Positions 34,059 through 42,315 of a stretch of DNA of 51,267 nt are shown piece after piece (position 1 is the first letter of the stretch; every line of letters starts with the position of its first letter). The DNA lies in the NCBI GenBank assembly GCA_913058575.1, contig CAJXRF010000039.1:1-51267 (forward strand). Direction: 5' to 3'. This DNA is from an uncultured Bermanella sp. Its GTDB lineage: Bacteria > Pseudomonadota > Gammaproteobacteria > Pseudomonadales > Oceanobacteraceae. The notes below the pieces were generated by a model. The model made no database searches and was not told the DNA's origin. It saw nothing but the letters and a program-made list of their open reading frames with translations. A program made the position numbers and the translations under genes.

Positions 34059-35453
34059 GTGAGCAATGACACATCCCAGGGGAAAAAGCGTGCCCCTAAC
34101 AAATGGCTAGCGGGCATATCCATCAGCCTAGCCGTACTAGGGTTTATCATGGTGATATTCAGTTACGCCACCATCACAGGTGCGTACAAGGGGGCTGGCA
34201 AGGTGCTGGCGCTATCTTGGGTAGCACAGTGGAAGATGAACTACCCAGACCTTGAGGGCAGCAATGATTGCAGTAAGGCTTGGTCACCGTCTATTGATGC
34301 CACTGACCCTTACATGTTGCCTGCCTACCCAGATACCTATGCCGCTTACTGGGCACTGATCATGAGCCAAGATAAAGAGGTGAGCCCAGAACCCATTGCC
34401 TACCAAATTAAAGGCAAGTTTCCTTACGCCCGTTACATGACATTCCATGTTTACGATGGCGCCACCGGTGATTATTTTGCTGCCCTAAAAGATTTAGACA
34501 TAAAACCCGATTCCGGTTCAGTAAACCCCTTTCAAGCCAACATAGACAGAACCGCTTCTAACCGAAGTTACACCTTATGGGTGGTGCCCGAAGGGGCTAA
34601 GTTGCCGCAAATTAACGGCCTTAAAAATGTTATTCGTGTGCCCAAGCAATTTGTAGAGTCGCCCATTGTCATGGCCATAGACCGACCAGATGACGGCCAA
34701 CCAGCCAATGCTGGTGTGCCCTTACCTAACGTTCATGTGTTTCATGCACAAACTGGCGAGCCTGTGCTGCGTTGTAATCCGCTGCGTTTAAAATCCATTA
34801 TTCCCAGTAAAAAATCCGGCATTAAAAAAGCGCAAACCTGGGATAAAATGAAAACCATTGGCGATGGCCAAGCCATTCGTCTTTATCACTCAACGGGCGG
34901 AGGCTTATACCCCAATAAACATTTAAGCTATTTAACCACTGGCCTTAATACTCAGTTTGGTAATGTGGCGTTGGTGAAATTTAAAGCCCCTACCACCCCC
35001 AATACCCAAACCGGTTTTGGTATGTTTACCCACGAAGAAGACATACGCTTTTGGTCCATGTGTTTGGGCGGCATGAAGGCCACCAACACCAGCGTATGCT
35101 TAGTAGATGATCAAGCCATAATAGGCGATGACGGTTATGTCACGCTGGCCATAGGCCCAGACAGCGACGACCTAAGAAAACTGGCTAAGAACAATAAAAT
35201 TAATTACATGGATTGGGGGTACCATCAATACCCTGACATTATTTTTAGGCATTTAGAGGGTGAAAAGCCTTTCAAATATTCCTCTAAAAATGTGCCTATC
35301 GTCGATGTGACCTTACCGCTTTGGGATCAAGGGGGCGAGCGCACCATAGGGGTTTATTCACCGGCTGGTTTTTATTGCTCATTGGATGATTTTGAAAAGA
35401 ATCTTTGCGGCATTAAAGATTATAAACATGCTGGGCTGGAGTTTATGGAGTGA
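34059..35453 (+). CDS. Membrane-anchored periplasmic protein of unknown function
   Basis: 464 residues. One membrane segment near the N-terminus (about residues 16-40) anchors a large, presumably periplasmic domain. The domain has beta-rich features, such as a MTFHVYDGATGDYFAAL stretch and SYTLWVVPEGAKLP, that remind me of the DUF1254/DUF1214 class, but I cannot assign it. The start is GTG 34059, with GGAG 6 bases upstream, rather than the TTG at 34047. It is transcribed away from the AraC regulator and so may be part of the same regulon as the OYE/GMC genes. Three or four Cys residues in the mature part may form disulfides. Confidence 0.65.
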   Translation: MSNDTSQGKKRAPNKWLAGISISLAVLGFIMVIFSYATITGAYKGAGKVLALSWVAQWKMNYPDLEGSNDCSKAWSPSIDATDPYMLPAYPDTYAAYWALIMSQDKEVSPEPIAYQIKGKFPYARYMTFHVYDGATGDYFAALKDLDIKPDSGSVNPFQANIDRTASNRSYTLWVVPEGAKLPQINGLKNVIRVPKQFVESPIVMAIDRPDDGQPANAGVPLPNVHVFHAQTGEPVLRCNPLRLKSIIPSKKSGIKKAQTWDKMKTIGDGQAIRLYHSTGGGLYPNKHLSYLTTGLNTQFGNVALVKFKAPTTPNTQTGFGMFTHEEDIRFWSMCLGGMKATNTSVCLVDDQAIIGDDGYVTLAIGPDSDDLRKLAKNNKINYMDWGYHQYPDIIFRHLEGEKPFKYSSKNVPIVDVTLPLWDQGGERTIGVYSPAGFYCSLDDFEKNLCGIKDYKHAGLEFME

Positions 35454-35469
35454 TTCCCTAACTTTCTTA

Positions 35470-35490
35470 GAGGGGCTTATACAGCCCCTC
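35470..35490. terminator. Hairpin between convergent genes
   Basis: GAGGGGCT (35470-35477) and AGCCCCTC (35483-35490) form an 8-bp stem with a 5-base loop between the 34059 gene and the 35500 gene. Neither side has a strong T-run, so termination is likely but modest. Confidence 0.55.
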
Positions 35491-35499
35491 GATAGAGTG

Positions 35500-36435
35500 T
35501 TATATAATTAGCCTTTCTACATGATTAACCAATAACTCATCCTTTTCCAAAGGGTTTGAATCCAATTTAAGTCGTCCCACACAGTCTTGTTCAACAATAA
35601 TTGACACTCTAGACTGGTCTTCAAATTCTATGACTAAACCACTATCTACAATCATATTTAGCAAGGCATTAGGTTTAACTTCATCCTCAACTTTTTCTTG
35701 AAGCACTATAATTTTAGATATCTTTTTCTGAGGACCAATATAAAATCTAAAGTTATCCGATAACCCTCCCTTTTCATCAACCTCAATATCTCTTGGAGCA
35801 GCCTTAATCCGGCACTGAATCATTTGGCAATAATCTGATTTTAAAGTCACCTCCGAGCAACCTCTTTCTATAATCAGAAATTTTCGTTCGTCTCGCCCCA
35901 ACCCAATAGAAATACGATCTACCTCAACCACAGAGCTGCCCAGGGTTACTTCAGCATCTGAACTATGCATACACTGCATATAGCCTTTTCCCAATACCTC
36001 CAATGCCTTTTGTGACTCCTCATCTAAGTTCTGTTCATATGTTTTGATAACTTGATAATCATCCAATAGGAACTTCAGACCTTCTTCAGAAATTAAAAAC
36101 TCGAAATTTAGTCGTACCTGACTAGGCCCTGAAGTCAGTGGTAATTCAATATCAATCCACCACCCTGAAGCGTGGTTATTTTTATTGAAATCACCTACAT
36201 TAATTCTACAGTTAATTTTAAACCTGTCCCCATCTAAAATGAGTGATTCATCAACACCAACAAAACTTTCTTTTATCAGCCTTCTAAATCCATCAAGTGT
36301 CAAAGATTCAGAGCCCTCTAATAAGTCAAGAAAACTATATGCCCTATTTATTTCATCATTTATACAAAGCATTAACCATTGCCGAACAAACTCAATAAGT
36401 TCATCTTTTGATGATTGTACAATGGGTTTTTTCAT
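35500..36435 (-). CDS. Unknown 311-residue cytoplasmic protein
   Basis: No signal peptide or membrane segment. The first 110 residues are helical at the start (DELIEFVRQWL, then INRAYSFLDLLEG) and then beta-rich with WWIDIELPL. That layout recalls polymorphic-toxin immunity or SMI1-neighbour proteins of the DUF7668-like kind, but the similarity is too weak to rely on, and no toxin gene is nearby. The C-terminal 150 residues are rich in beta strands and Val/Ile. AAGG lies about 9 bases before the ATG. It stands apart from its neighbours, 82 bases from the LysR gene end. Confidence 0.5.
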   Translation of the reverse strand: MKKPIVQSSKDELIEFVRQWLMLCINDEINRAYSFLDLLEGSESLTLDGFRRLIKESFVGVDESLILDGDRFKINCRINVGDFNKNNHASGWWIDIELPLTSGPSQVRLNFEFLISEEGLKFLLDDYQVIKTYEQNLDEESQKALEVLGKGYMQCMHSSDAEVTLGSSVVEVDRISIGLGRDERKFLIIERGCSEVTLKSDYCQMIQCRIKAAPRDIEVDEKGGLSDNFRFYIGPQKKISKIIVLQEKVEDEVKPNALLNMIVDSGLVIEFEDQSRVSIIVEQDCVGRLKLDSNPLEKDELLVNHVERLII

Positions 36436-36517
36436 GTTTTTAAACCTTAATTAAAATTTTGCCAACCAATTAGAGCCTGAGATCAGTATGAAATATACTA
36501 ATAGCTAATTAATAACC

Positions 36518-37399
36518 TCACTCAAATTCTTTAGCAAACCACGTCTCTAAAAACTCAATACACTGCAACAATTTAGCCGGTACAAAATGCCGCACTGGAT
36601 ACAAGGCATACAGGGTTAGTTTAGGTTTTTGGCTATCTTTTAATACCTCCACCACCTCACCAGTTTGCAACGCCTCTTGGCAAACAAAGTCGGGAATAAA
36701 ACCTATGCCCAAATTTTGCTTAATGGCCTGCATCATATAAATAGTGCTATTCACCCGTAGCGTGCCGTTTATGGCAATACCTTCATCAATGGGCCAAATA
36801 TTTTTTCCTTGAAAATAACTGTAAACAAAACAGTTATGTAATTGTAAATCTAATGGCTTTTTAATGGTGGGATGGTGCTCAAAATAATCTTGCCCCACAC
36901 ACACCCGATAATTAAATACGGTTAAGGCTCGCCCCACATAATTGGAGTCTATAGGGCGGCTGGATGCGCGAAAACCTAAATCAAAGCCTTGCTCCACAAG
37001 GTCTACATTTTCATCTCCTAGATGAATGTCTAATTCAATTTCTGGATAGGCCTTCATGAAGTCGCTAAACAAGCTAGACAAATGAGTGAGCCCTAACGCC
37101 ATGGGAGCGTTTATTTTTAGTTTTCCTTTGGGGTGCTGCTGCACATCTTGCACAAAATGGTCGGCGTCTTGAAGTTTTTCTAAAATTTCACGGGCGCGCT
37201 GCAAATAACCTTGCCCCACATGGGTAAGCTGAACATTACGGGTAGAACGGTGCAATAACCGCGCACCTAGGGCATCTTCTAAACGGCTTATCTCTTTACT
37301 GATCATGGATTTAGACACATTTGTTTGCTCCGCCACCCGCGTAAAGCTGCCTAAATCTGCCAAACGTACAAATAACTGCATGGCCCTTAATTTATCCAT
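36518..37399 (-). CDS. LysR family transcriptional regulator
   Basis: 293 residues, with a classical N-terminal winged helix-turn-helix (MQLFVRLADLGSFTRVAEQ, then SKSMISKEISRLEDALGARL) and an effector domain. ATG 37399 is chosen because AAGGA lies about 8 bases upstream, while the longer frame starting at 37462 would begin next to a plausible -10 box. Transcribed divergently from the GST/NTF2-like/DsbA/tautomerase operon, it is the probable regulator of that operon and of itself; members of this family of the same shape often respond to aromatic or electrophilic compounds. Confidence 0.92.
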   Translation of the reverse strand: MDKLRAMQLFVRLADLGSFTRVAEQTNVSKSMISKEISRLEDALGARLLHRSTRNVQLTHVGQGYLQRAREILEKLQDADHFVQDVQQHPKGKLKINAPMALGLTHLSSLFSDFMKAYPEIELDIHLGDENVDLVEQGFDLGFRASSRPIDSNYVGRALTVFNYRVCVGQDYFEHHPTIKKPLDLQLHNCFVYSYFQGKNIWPIDEGIAINGTLRVNSTIYMMQAIKQNLGIGFIPDFVCQEALQTGEVVEVLKDSQKPKLTLYALYPVRHFVPAKLLQCIEFLETWFAKEFE

Positions 37400-37462
37400 A
37401 CGCCCATCCTTCAGCCCATTAGGGCGCTGTTCTAGTTTCCATTTTGGAAACACTAGATCCAC

Positions 37463-37486
37463 ATTATAGCTATATATGTAAACAAA
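37463..37486 (-). promoter_or_regulatory. LysR promoter candidate
   Basis: On the minus strand TATAAT (37463-37468) is preceded 16 bases upstream by TTGGTT, a tolerable -35. Transcription would start near 37456, within 60 bases of ATG 37399, which supports that start. The region also faces the GST operon, as usual for divergent LysR promoters. Confidence 0.4.
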
Positions 37487-37565
37487 CCAACACCCTACAC
37501 TTTCCTTTGTTAGCTAACCCAACACTTAACCCTAAAGCCGTTAACCACTCCTAAAGGAAATTATT

Positions 37566-38189
37566 ATGTACACACTTTATTACCTACCCGATGCATGTTC
37601 TTTAGCCACCCAAGTGATTCTGCACGAATTAAAACAGCCGGTAAGCCTGATTAACATGCAGGATGTGCCAGATTTTAAAGCCATTAACCCCGTGGGCAGT
37701 GTGCCAGTCCTTGTGAATCAAGACGCAAATAACCGCGAAAACGTGCGCCGTGAAGGAGCCGCTATCATCTTGCATTTATTGAATAGCCACGAAAATATCA
37801 TGCTGCCTAAAAGTGGTCTTTCCCGCGATCGTGCCATTGAAAACATCATGTTTGCCAATGCCACCATGCACCCAGCTTATGGCCGTTTGTTTTTTATTAG
37901 TCAGCACATCACGGATGAAAATACCCAACAGCAGGCTTATCAAGCGGCCACCCAAGCGATTAATGGTTTATGGCATGTGGTGGAACTACAGCTTAGCCAG
38001 CAGGACTTTTTAGGGGGAGATGCTCCGGGAGCGGCGGACATTTTACTGGCCGTGTACGCCCGTTGGGGAGGCAGTTTTCCAGTTGAAATTCAGCTAGGGA
38101 CCAACACGCAAAAAATGCTGAGTGCGGTTCAACAAATGCCCAACTTTCTAAAAGCCTTGCAAGCAGAAAAAGTACAAGCCGCCGCTTAG
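37566..38189 (+). CDS. Glutathione S-transferase
   Basis: A 207-residue soluble GST. The N-terminal thioredoxin-fold domain starts YYLPDACSLATQVILHEL and has the NPVGSVPVLV motif (about residues 41-50) with the cis-Pro, and the C-terminal helical domain follows with a GADILLAVYARWG-like section. The N-terminal Ser/Cys in DACSLA is the expected position for the catalytic residue of beta-type bacterial GSTs. AAAGGA precedes the ATG by about 9 bases. It is first gene of a four-gene operon with NTF2-like, DsbA-like and tautomerase genes, controlled by the divergent LysR regulator. Confidence 0.9.
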   Translation: MYTLYYLPDACSLATQVILHELKQPVSLINMQDVPDFKAINPVGSVPVLVNQDANNRENVRREGAAIILHLLNSHENIMLPKSGLSRDRAIENIMFANATMHPAYGRLFFISQHITDENTQQQAYQAATQAINGLWHVVELQLSQQDFLGGDAPGAADILLAVYARWGGSFPVEIQLGTNTQKMLSAVQQMPNFLKALQAEKVQAAA

Positions 38190-38268
38190 TTTGGCTGCAT
38201 TCTCACAGCACACAGTAAACAACACACCCAAAGGGTAGCCAATGAGGCTGCCCTATCAGGAGAAAACC

Positions 38269-38673
38269 ATGGCAACAGCGGCACTTGAAAATGAAGGCCA
38301 AACCGACAATCAAGATCACGATTTTAAAACTGTGATGGCACTGGTAAATGAGTATTTTCACGGTTTGTATTGTGGCGACACTAAAAAATTAAAAAGCATT
38401 TTTCATCCCGATGCCTTTTTAAAGGCTCCAGGCTTAAGGCGCAGTTTGCACGAGTGGTTAGCTGCCGTAGAAAAACGCCCTATTCCTGCTCAGCAAGGCC
38501 AGCCGTTTAATTTTAAGCTGCTGTCGCTGGAGATCATACAAGATCAGGCCATGGTGAAATTAGAGTGCCCATTATTTGAACATTTCTATATTGATTACCT
38601 TGGCTTGCTAAAAGAAAATGGGCAATGGCTAATCGTGAACAAGATGTACACCGACTTAAAGGAAGACGGGTAA
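38269..38673 (+). CDS. NTF2-like / SnoaL-type (lumazine-binding-like) protein
   Basis: 134 residues, with the cone-shaped alpha+beta pattern of NTF2-like proteins: an N-terminal helix with a VNEYFHGLYCGD stretch, SIFHPDAFLKAPG, and late beta strands ending WLIVNKMYTDL. ATG 38269 is taken since AGGAG lies 6 bases upstream, not the ATG at 38242. Its stop overlaps the start of the next gene by one base. Enzymes of this fold catalyse isomerisation or dehydration of small organic molecules, and there is no clear catalytic residue to name here. Confidence 0.75.
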   Translation: MATAALENEGQTDNQDHDFKTVMALVNEYFHGLYCGDTKKLKSIFHPDAFLKAPGLRRSLHEWLAAVEKRPIPAQQGQPFNFKLLSLEIIQDQAMVKLECPLFEHFYIDYLGLLKENGQWLIVNKMYTDLKEDG

Positions 38674-39314
38674 TGCAAAACATTCACATAGAAGTGGTCC
38701 ATGACCTAGTGTGCTCTTGGTGCCCTATCGGTTATGCCAACCTACAAAGAGCCCTTCACAATTTAAATATAAAAGCAGAGCTACACTTTTTACCCTTTGA
38801 GCTTAATCCTCAAATGGGCGCCAAAGGCGAAGACATTAACCAGCATCTTGCCCAGCGTTACGGTTGGAGCGAGAAAAAACAAACTGAATACCGCCAACAC
38901 TTATTACAGGTAGCCAGTAATGCTGGAGTGGAAATGGATTTTTCAAAACGCAGCCACTATTTCAACACATTAAACGGCCACAAAATCATGCACTGGTGTG
39001 AAAGCCAAAATAAGCAGCAAGCCATGAACGAGCGACTCATTTACGCTTATTTTAAAGAAGGCCTAAACATAGGCGATACTGAGGTGTTATTAAAATTAGT
39101 TAAAGAATTAGGGCTGGACTCTGTAGCGGCTAAAGATGCACTAAACTCCCAAGCCCTCAGCCGACAAATAAAGGCCAAACAAAAACGAGTACAACAATTG
39201 GCCTTAAACAGTGTGCCGGCGTTTGTTTTTAACCATAACACCCTAGTCAGCGGTTCTAACTCGGTGGAATATTTTGAGCAAGTATTAACCTCGTTTAATG
39301 AACGATCCGCTTAA
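38673..39314 (+). CDS. DsbA-family oxidoreductase, FrnE / 2-hydroxychromene isomerase-like
   Basis: 213 residues, no signal peptide, so cytoplasmic. The CSWC motif (near residue 14) precedes the PIGYANLQRAL helix, and the cis-Pro comes in VPAFVF. This is the FrnE branch of DsbA, which shares its fold with the glutathione-dependent HCCA isomerases of aromatic degradation. ATG 38673 overlaps the upstream stop (TAATG), with AAGGAAG 8 bases before it. A glutathione-linked role fits the GST two genes upstream. Confidence 0.85.
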   Translation: MQNIHIEVVHDLVCSWCPIGYANLQRALHNLNIKAELHFLPFELNPQMGAKGEDINQHLAQRYGWSEKKQTEYRQHLLQVASNAGVEMDFSKRSHYFNTLNGHKIMHWCESQNKQQAMNERLIYAYFKEGLNIGDTEVLLKLVKELGLDSVAAKDALNSQALSRQIKAKQKRVQQLALNSVPAFVFNHNTLVSGSNSVEYFEQVLTSFNERSA

Positions 39315-39356
39315 ACTTAGCACTCATCAAAATCAACTTAAAAAAGAGAGAAAAAC

Positions 39357-39563
39357 ATGCCATACGTTAATATTAAAATCACCAAAGAAGGTGTTAGCAA
39401 AGAGCAAAAAGAGGCCCTTATAAAAGGCACCACTCAATTATTAGTGGATGTTTTAGACAAAAGCCCTGCCACCACGTTCGTGGTGATTGATGAAGTGGAT
39501 ACCGATAACTGGGGGATTGGCTTTGAGCAGGTGACTGAGATAAGGAAAGCGGCTAAGAAGTAG
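39357..39563 (+). CDS. 4-oxalocrotonate tautomerase family protein
   Basis: 68 residues starting MPYVNIKITKEG, so the catalytic Pro1 is exposed after Met removal. The pattern VSKEQKEALIKGTTQLLVDVL and the middle VVIDEVDTDNWGIG are those of the 4-OT superfamily. Family members tautomerise 2-hydroxymuconate or related keto-enols. It is the last gene of the GST operon, and this mixture suggests ring-cleavage or keto-enol products as substrates. AAGAGAG is upstream of the ATG. Confidence 0.9.
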   Translation: MPYVNIKITKEGVSKEQKEALIKGTTQLLVDVLDKSPATTFVVIDEVDTDNWGIGFEQVTEIRKAAKK

Positions 39564-39613
39564 CGCTCTTAAATCTAAAGTATGCTTTTACAAAAAGGCT
39601 GGCGTGCTGCCAT

Positions 39614-39937
39614 TTAACCCACCAGCCTTGGCACCTTATCTTTCAGTATAGAAATCAGCTTTTCATCCATATATTCATAATCATCAGGAATGTCTAACGA
39701 GATAAGTTTCTGATTTTTAATTAGCCGCCCATATTGGGAGGTGAGTTTCTTTTTGTGGGCTTTTTCCATGACAAAAATGTAATCGGCCCATTCAATGTCT
39801 TCACCACTCACACGTACTGCAGCATCACGGCTAACCCCTGCCGAGTAGACATGCCAGTTTTCATGAGCACTAAAAATGGCTTCGGCGGTGGGGCTTCTTA
39901 ATTGGTTTTTACTGCATAAAAATAGAATATTAGGCAT
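39614..39937 (-). CDS. Low-molecular-weight protein-tyrosine-phosphatase-like protein
   Basis: 107 residues. The start NILFLCSKNQLRSPTAEAIF contains a C-X5-R phosphate loop (Cys8, Arg14) of LMW phosphatases, and IPDDYEYMD near the C-terminus supplies the expected Asp. It is about 40 residues shorter than canonical members and matches the small subfamily of phosphatase-like proteins found in bacteria. It runs convergent with the tautomerase gene. The target is unknown. Confidence 0.8.
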   Translation of the reverse strand: MPNILFLCSKNQLRSPTAEAIFSAHENWHVYSAGVSRDAAVRVSGEDIEWADYIFVMEKAHKKKLTSQYGRLIKNQKLISLDIPDDYEYMDEKLISILKDKVPRLVG

Positions 39938-39993
39938 TTATGGTTTGTTATCTTTGAATAAAACACGTTGAAATAATACGCATAAAATAATAA

Positions 39994-40743
39994 TTAAAGC
40001 GTTAGCTCTTTTTTAGAGCCACTAATGTACTCTTTATGCAGCGTATTATAGTGCTTACCTGAATGACGGGCAGCATCCACAATTTGCTGAAATACAGCTT
40101 TTGACTTCTCATTTTGGTTCTGATTTTTTAGGAATTTTGCAAAATAAAATGAGGCTTCTGGCCCAGTGAAATAACCATGTAATGTTTCATATTCATCTAA
40201 TGCGGCCGCCACCTCATTGAGCTGCTCAAGGGTTCTGGCATATAACAGATGTGCTTCAGCATTTTTGTACTCTGGGTTAATTTCTATAAGCTTATCTAAG
40301 GTATCCTTAACAATTGAATACTCTGCGAGTTCGAATACAGACCGAGCGAATCCAAACATCAAATGTGGATCACCAGCATGGGCGCCTTTTAAGCACTTTT
40401 CATAAAGGCTCTTAGCCTCTGAGAACAATCCCTTGTTATAACACTCTTCAGCTAACTTCATAGAGTTCTCTACCGTGTCTGACACAGAGAATTGCTTCGT
40501 AGCATTATTTATTTCTTTATTGGGGTTGATAACAGATTTAACCTTTTTACTCGCCTTGCGTGCGGCTCGTGTATTACTGGCATCAGGTAATACCTCTAGT
40601 AATACATAAGCAATAGAACCCGCTAATGGCAACATCACTACAATCCAAATCCAAGTGGTGTTTCGGCCTGTTTTAACAATGTGTACAACGAGTGCGACTT
40701 GCAGCAGAACGGAGAGAATAATAAATGGCATCTGGTAAATCAT
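39994..40743 (-). CDS. Membrane protein with phospholipase-D-N-terminal-like segment and tetratricopeptide repeats
   Basis: 249 residues. The N-terminal 50 residues hold two hydrophobic helices with the PLDc N-terminal pattern (a TWIWIVVMLPLAGSIAYVLL stretch). Residues about 85-240 form TPR helices (AEECYNKGLFSEAKSLYEKC, then later SVFELAEYSIVKDTL). It is therefore an inner-membrane protein with a cytoplasmic protein-binding scaffold. The start could be ATG 40743 (TTAAGG immediately before it) or ATG 40731. The role is unknown; such fusions are usually annotated only as TPR proteins. Confidence 0.7.
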   Translation of the reverse strand: MIYQMPFIILSVLLQVALVVHIVKTGRNTTWIWIVVMLPLAGSIAYVLLEVLPDASNTRAARKASKKVKSVINPNKEINNATKQFSVSDTVENSMKLAEECYNKGLFSEAKSLYEKCLKGAHAGDPHLMFGFARSVFELAEYSIVKDTLDKLIEINPEYKNAEAHLLYARTLEQLNEVAAALDEYETLHGYFTGPEASFYFAKFLKNQNQNEKSKAVFQQIVDAARHSGKHYNTLHKEYISGSKKELTL

Positions 40744-41120
40744 CCTTAATTACAGATAAATCTTTACTGGTTAAAAAATAAGGGTGGGAAAATACATGAA
40801 TAAACATCATTTTTCCACGGGTAATTGACTAAGTCATGAAGGCAATCACAGCAATTGACATGGAGGCGAGTAACAAACACTGTTTTGAACTATCCATCCA
40901 AGCCCCACCACAGAAAACCCACGGTCAATCAAACCCTAGCCCCCCGTAGCCCTACTGGCTGCTTAATAGAAAGAAGAGGAGTTTATCTTAAGTAGTTTTA
41001 TAAGTAGTTATTATAGGCGTGGTATAAGCCGCTTTAGAAAGAACATGTCGTAATTGAAGATGGCCCATAGATGATAACCGAAACAATTCAGATAATGACT
41101 GCATTGTCTTTGCAGATAAT
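40744..41120. other. Intergenic region, nothing recognised
   Basis: About 380 bases between minus-strand genes. A 37-codon ORF at 40836-40949 (+) has no family or ribosome binding site and is not called. It should contain the promoter of the TPR gene. Confidence 0.35.
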
Positions 41121-42146
41121 TTAAAGCTCCACCCCCTTACGAAACTGTAATGGCGTAAAACCCGTCCACATTTTAAAGGCACGAATAAATGCACTGGGTT
41201 CGGTGTAACCTGATTTCTCAGATATCTCTTCAATACTGAGCTCATTCCCGCCTAAAAAATTGATGGCCATATCACGGCGAACTTGCCCCTTAATTTGATG
41301 AAAACTCGACCCTTCTTTTTTTAAATAACGGCGTAGTGTTTGGGGATTAAGAGACAATATTTGAGAGATATCATCAAGACTAGGCGGCTGATTATATAAA
41401 GTAAAACTCTTCTCTACTAGACTTCTAATTTCTAATGTTAGCTGCCCCGCAGCATTTAACGGCAAGTATAAATCCATAGGGGCACGTCTAATATAATTAT
41501 TTAAGTTTGTTTCTGTTTGCACAATGGGCCGATCCAAATAACTAACGGGAAAACGTAAACTGCTGAACTCTTGTTTATATAAAATGGGCGCTCCATAAAA
41601 CACATGCTGATATTCTTCGGCATGCTGTGGCATTGAAAAATCAACCCCCACTTGATCAGGTATGATGCGCTCGTTAATTAGCCAGCCCGCAAATCGGTGC
41701 ATGACCGTTAATATGCTTTCTACCGCAAACGCATTTTGTATTTTATGTCCCTCAATACGGGTAATACTGTACTGGGCATATTGATTATTCTTATGAAGTT
41801 TATACACAAAACTATTTTCAAATAAATTAGAAAAGTCCACACACCTTTGCATGGCCTCCCCTAAGCTTCCGCCGTGTATAGCACTCAAAGCCATACTGCG
41901 AAAATGCCCTAACCGGTGAGGAAACTGCAATAATCCATGCAGTTCATCTTGCATGGTGCCACTGGTATAGCGGGTAAGCAGGATGAATTTCTCTAAAGGC
42001 ACACGGGCTTGAGGCTGCTGAATAAGACGCTCGTCTATGCCACTTTTTCTTAGCAAGCGCTGTAAATCAAAGCCCTTTAATTCAGCGCCTCTCAAGGATT
42101 GAATCACCTGGCTCATGGCTATGCTGATCGTTTCTGTGGTTTTCAA
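41121..42146 (-). CDS. AraC family regulator (Arabinose_bd N-terminal type)
   Basis: 341 residues with the same layout as the AraC protein at 32746: a long N-terminal ligand domain and a C-terminal double helix-turn-helix (ISEKSGYTEPSAFIRAFKMW, then TPLQFRKG). The frame starts at TTG 42146; the next ATG (42116) would trim the first 10 residues and has no ribosome binding site, so the true start is uncertain. Divergent from the acyl-CoA dehydrogenase gene (169 bases apart), which it presumably activates. Confidence 0.88.
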   Translation of the reverse strand: MKTTETISIAMSQVIQSLRGAELKGFDLQRLLRKSGIDERLIQQPQARVPLEKFILLTRYTSGTMQDELHGLLQFPHRLGHFRSMALSAIHGGSLGEAMQRCVDFSNLFENSFVYKLHKNNQYAQYSITRIEGHKIQNAFAVESILTVMHRFAGWLINERIIPDQVGVDFSMPQHAEEYQHVFYGAPILYKQEFSSLRFPVSYLDRPIVQTETNLNNYIRRAPMDLYLPLNAAGQLTLEIRSLVEKSFTLYNQPPSLDDISQILSLNPQTLRRYLKKEGSSFHQIKGQVRRDMAINFLGGNELSIEEISEKSGYTEPSAFIRAFKMWTGFTPLQFRKGVEL

Positions 42147-42315
42147 TAATCCATACCGCTAAAAACACCCATAAACATGTGAATAATTTGCCACTTGTGT
42201 AATTTACTGTTTATTTTTAATGAAAGATAGTGGCATTGTTTAACCGCCTAAACTACCGGAGACTAGATAAATCCTTAATAGAATTGCGCCACAGACATGG
42301 CCAGTAGGTTAAATC

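Noticed and set aside
40836-40949. 37-codon ORF between TPR and AraC genes
   Set aside because: No family and no ribosome binding site; protein-like character is weak.
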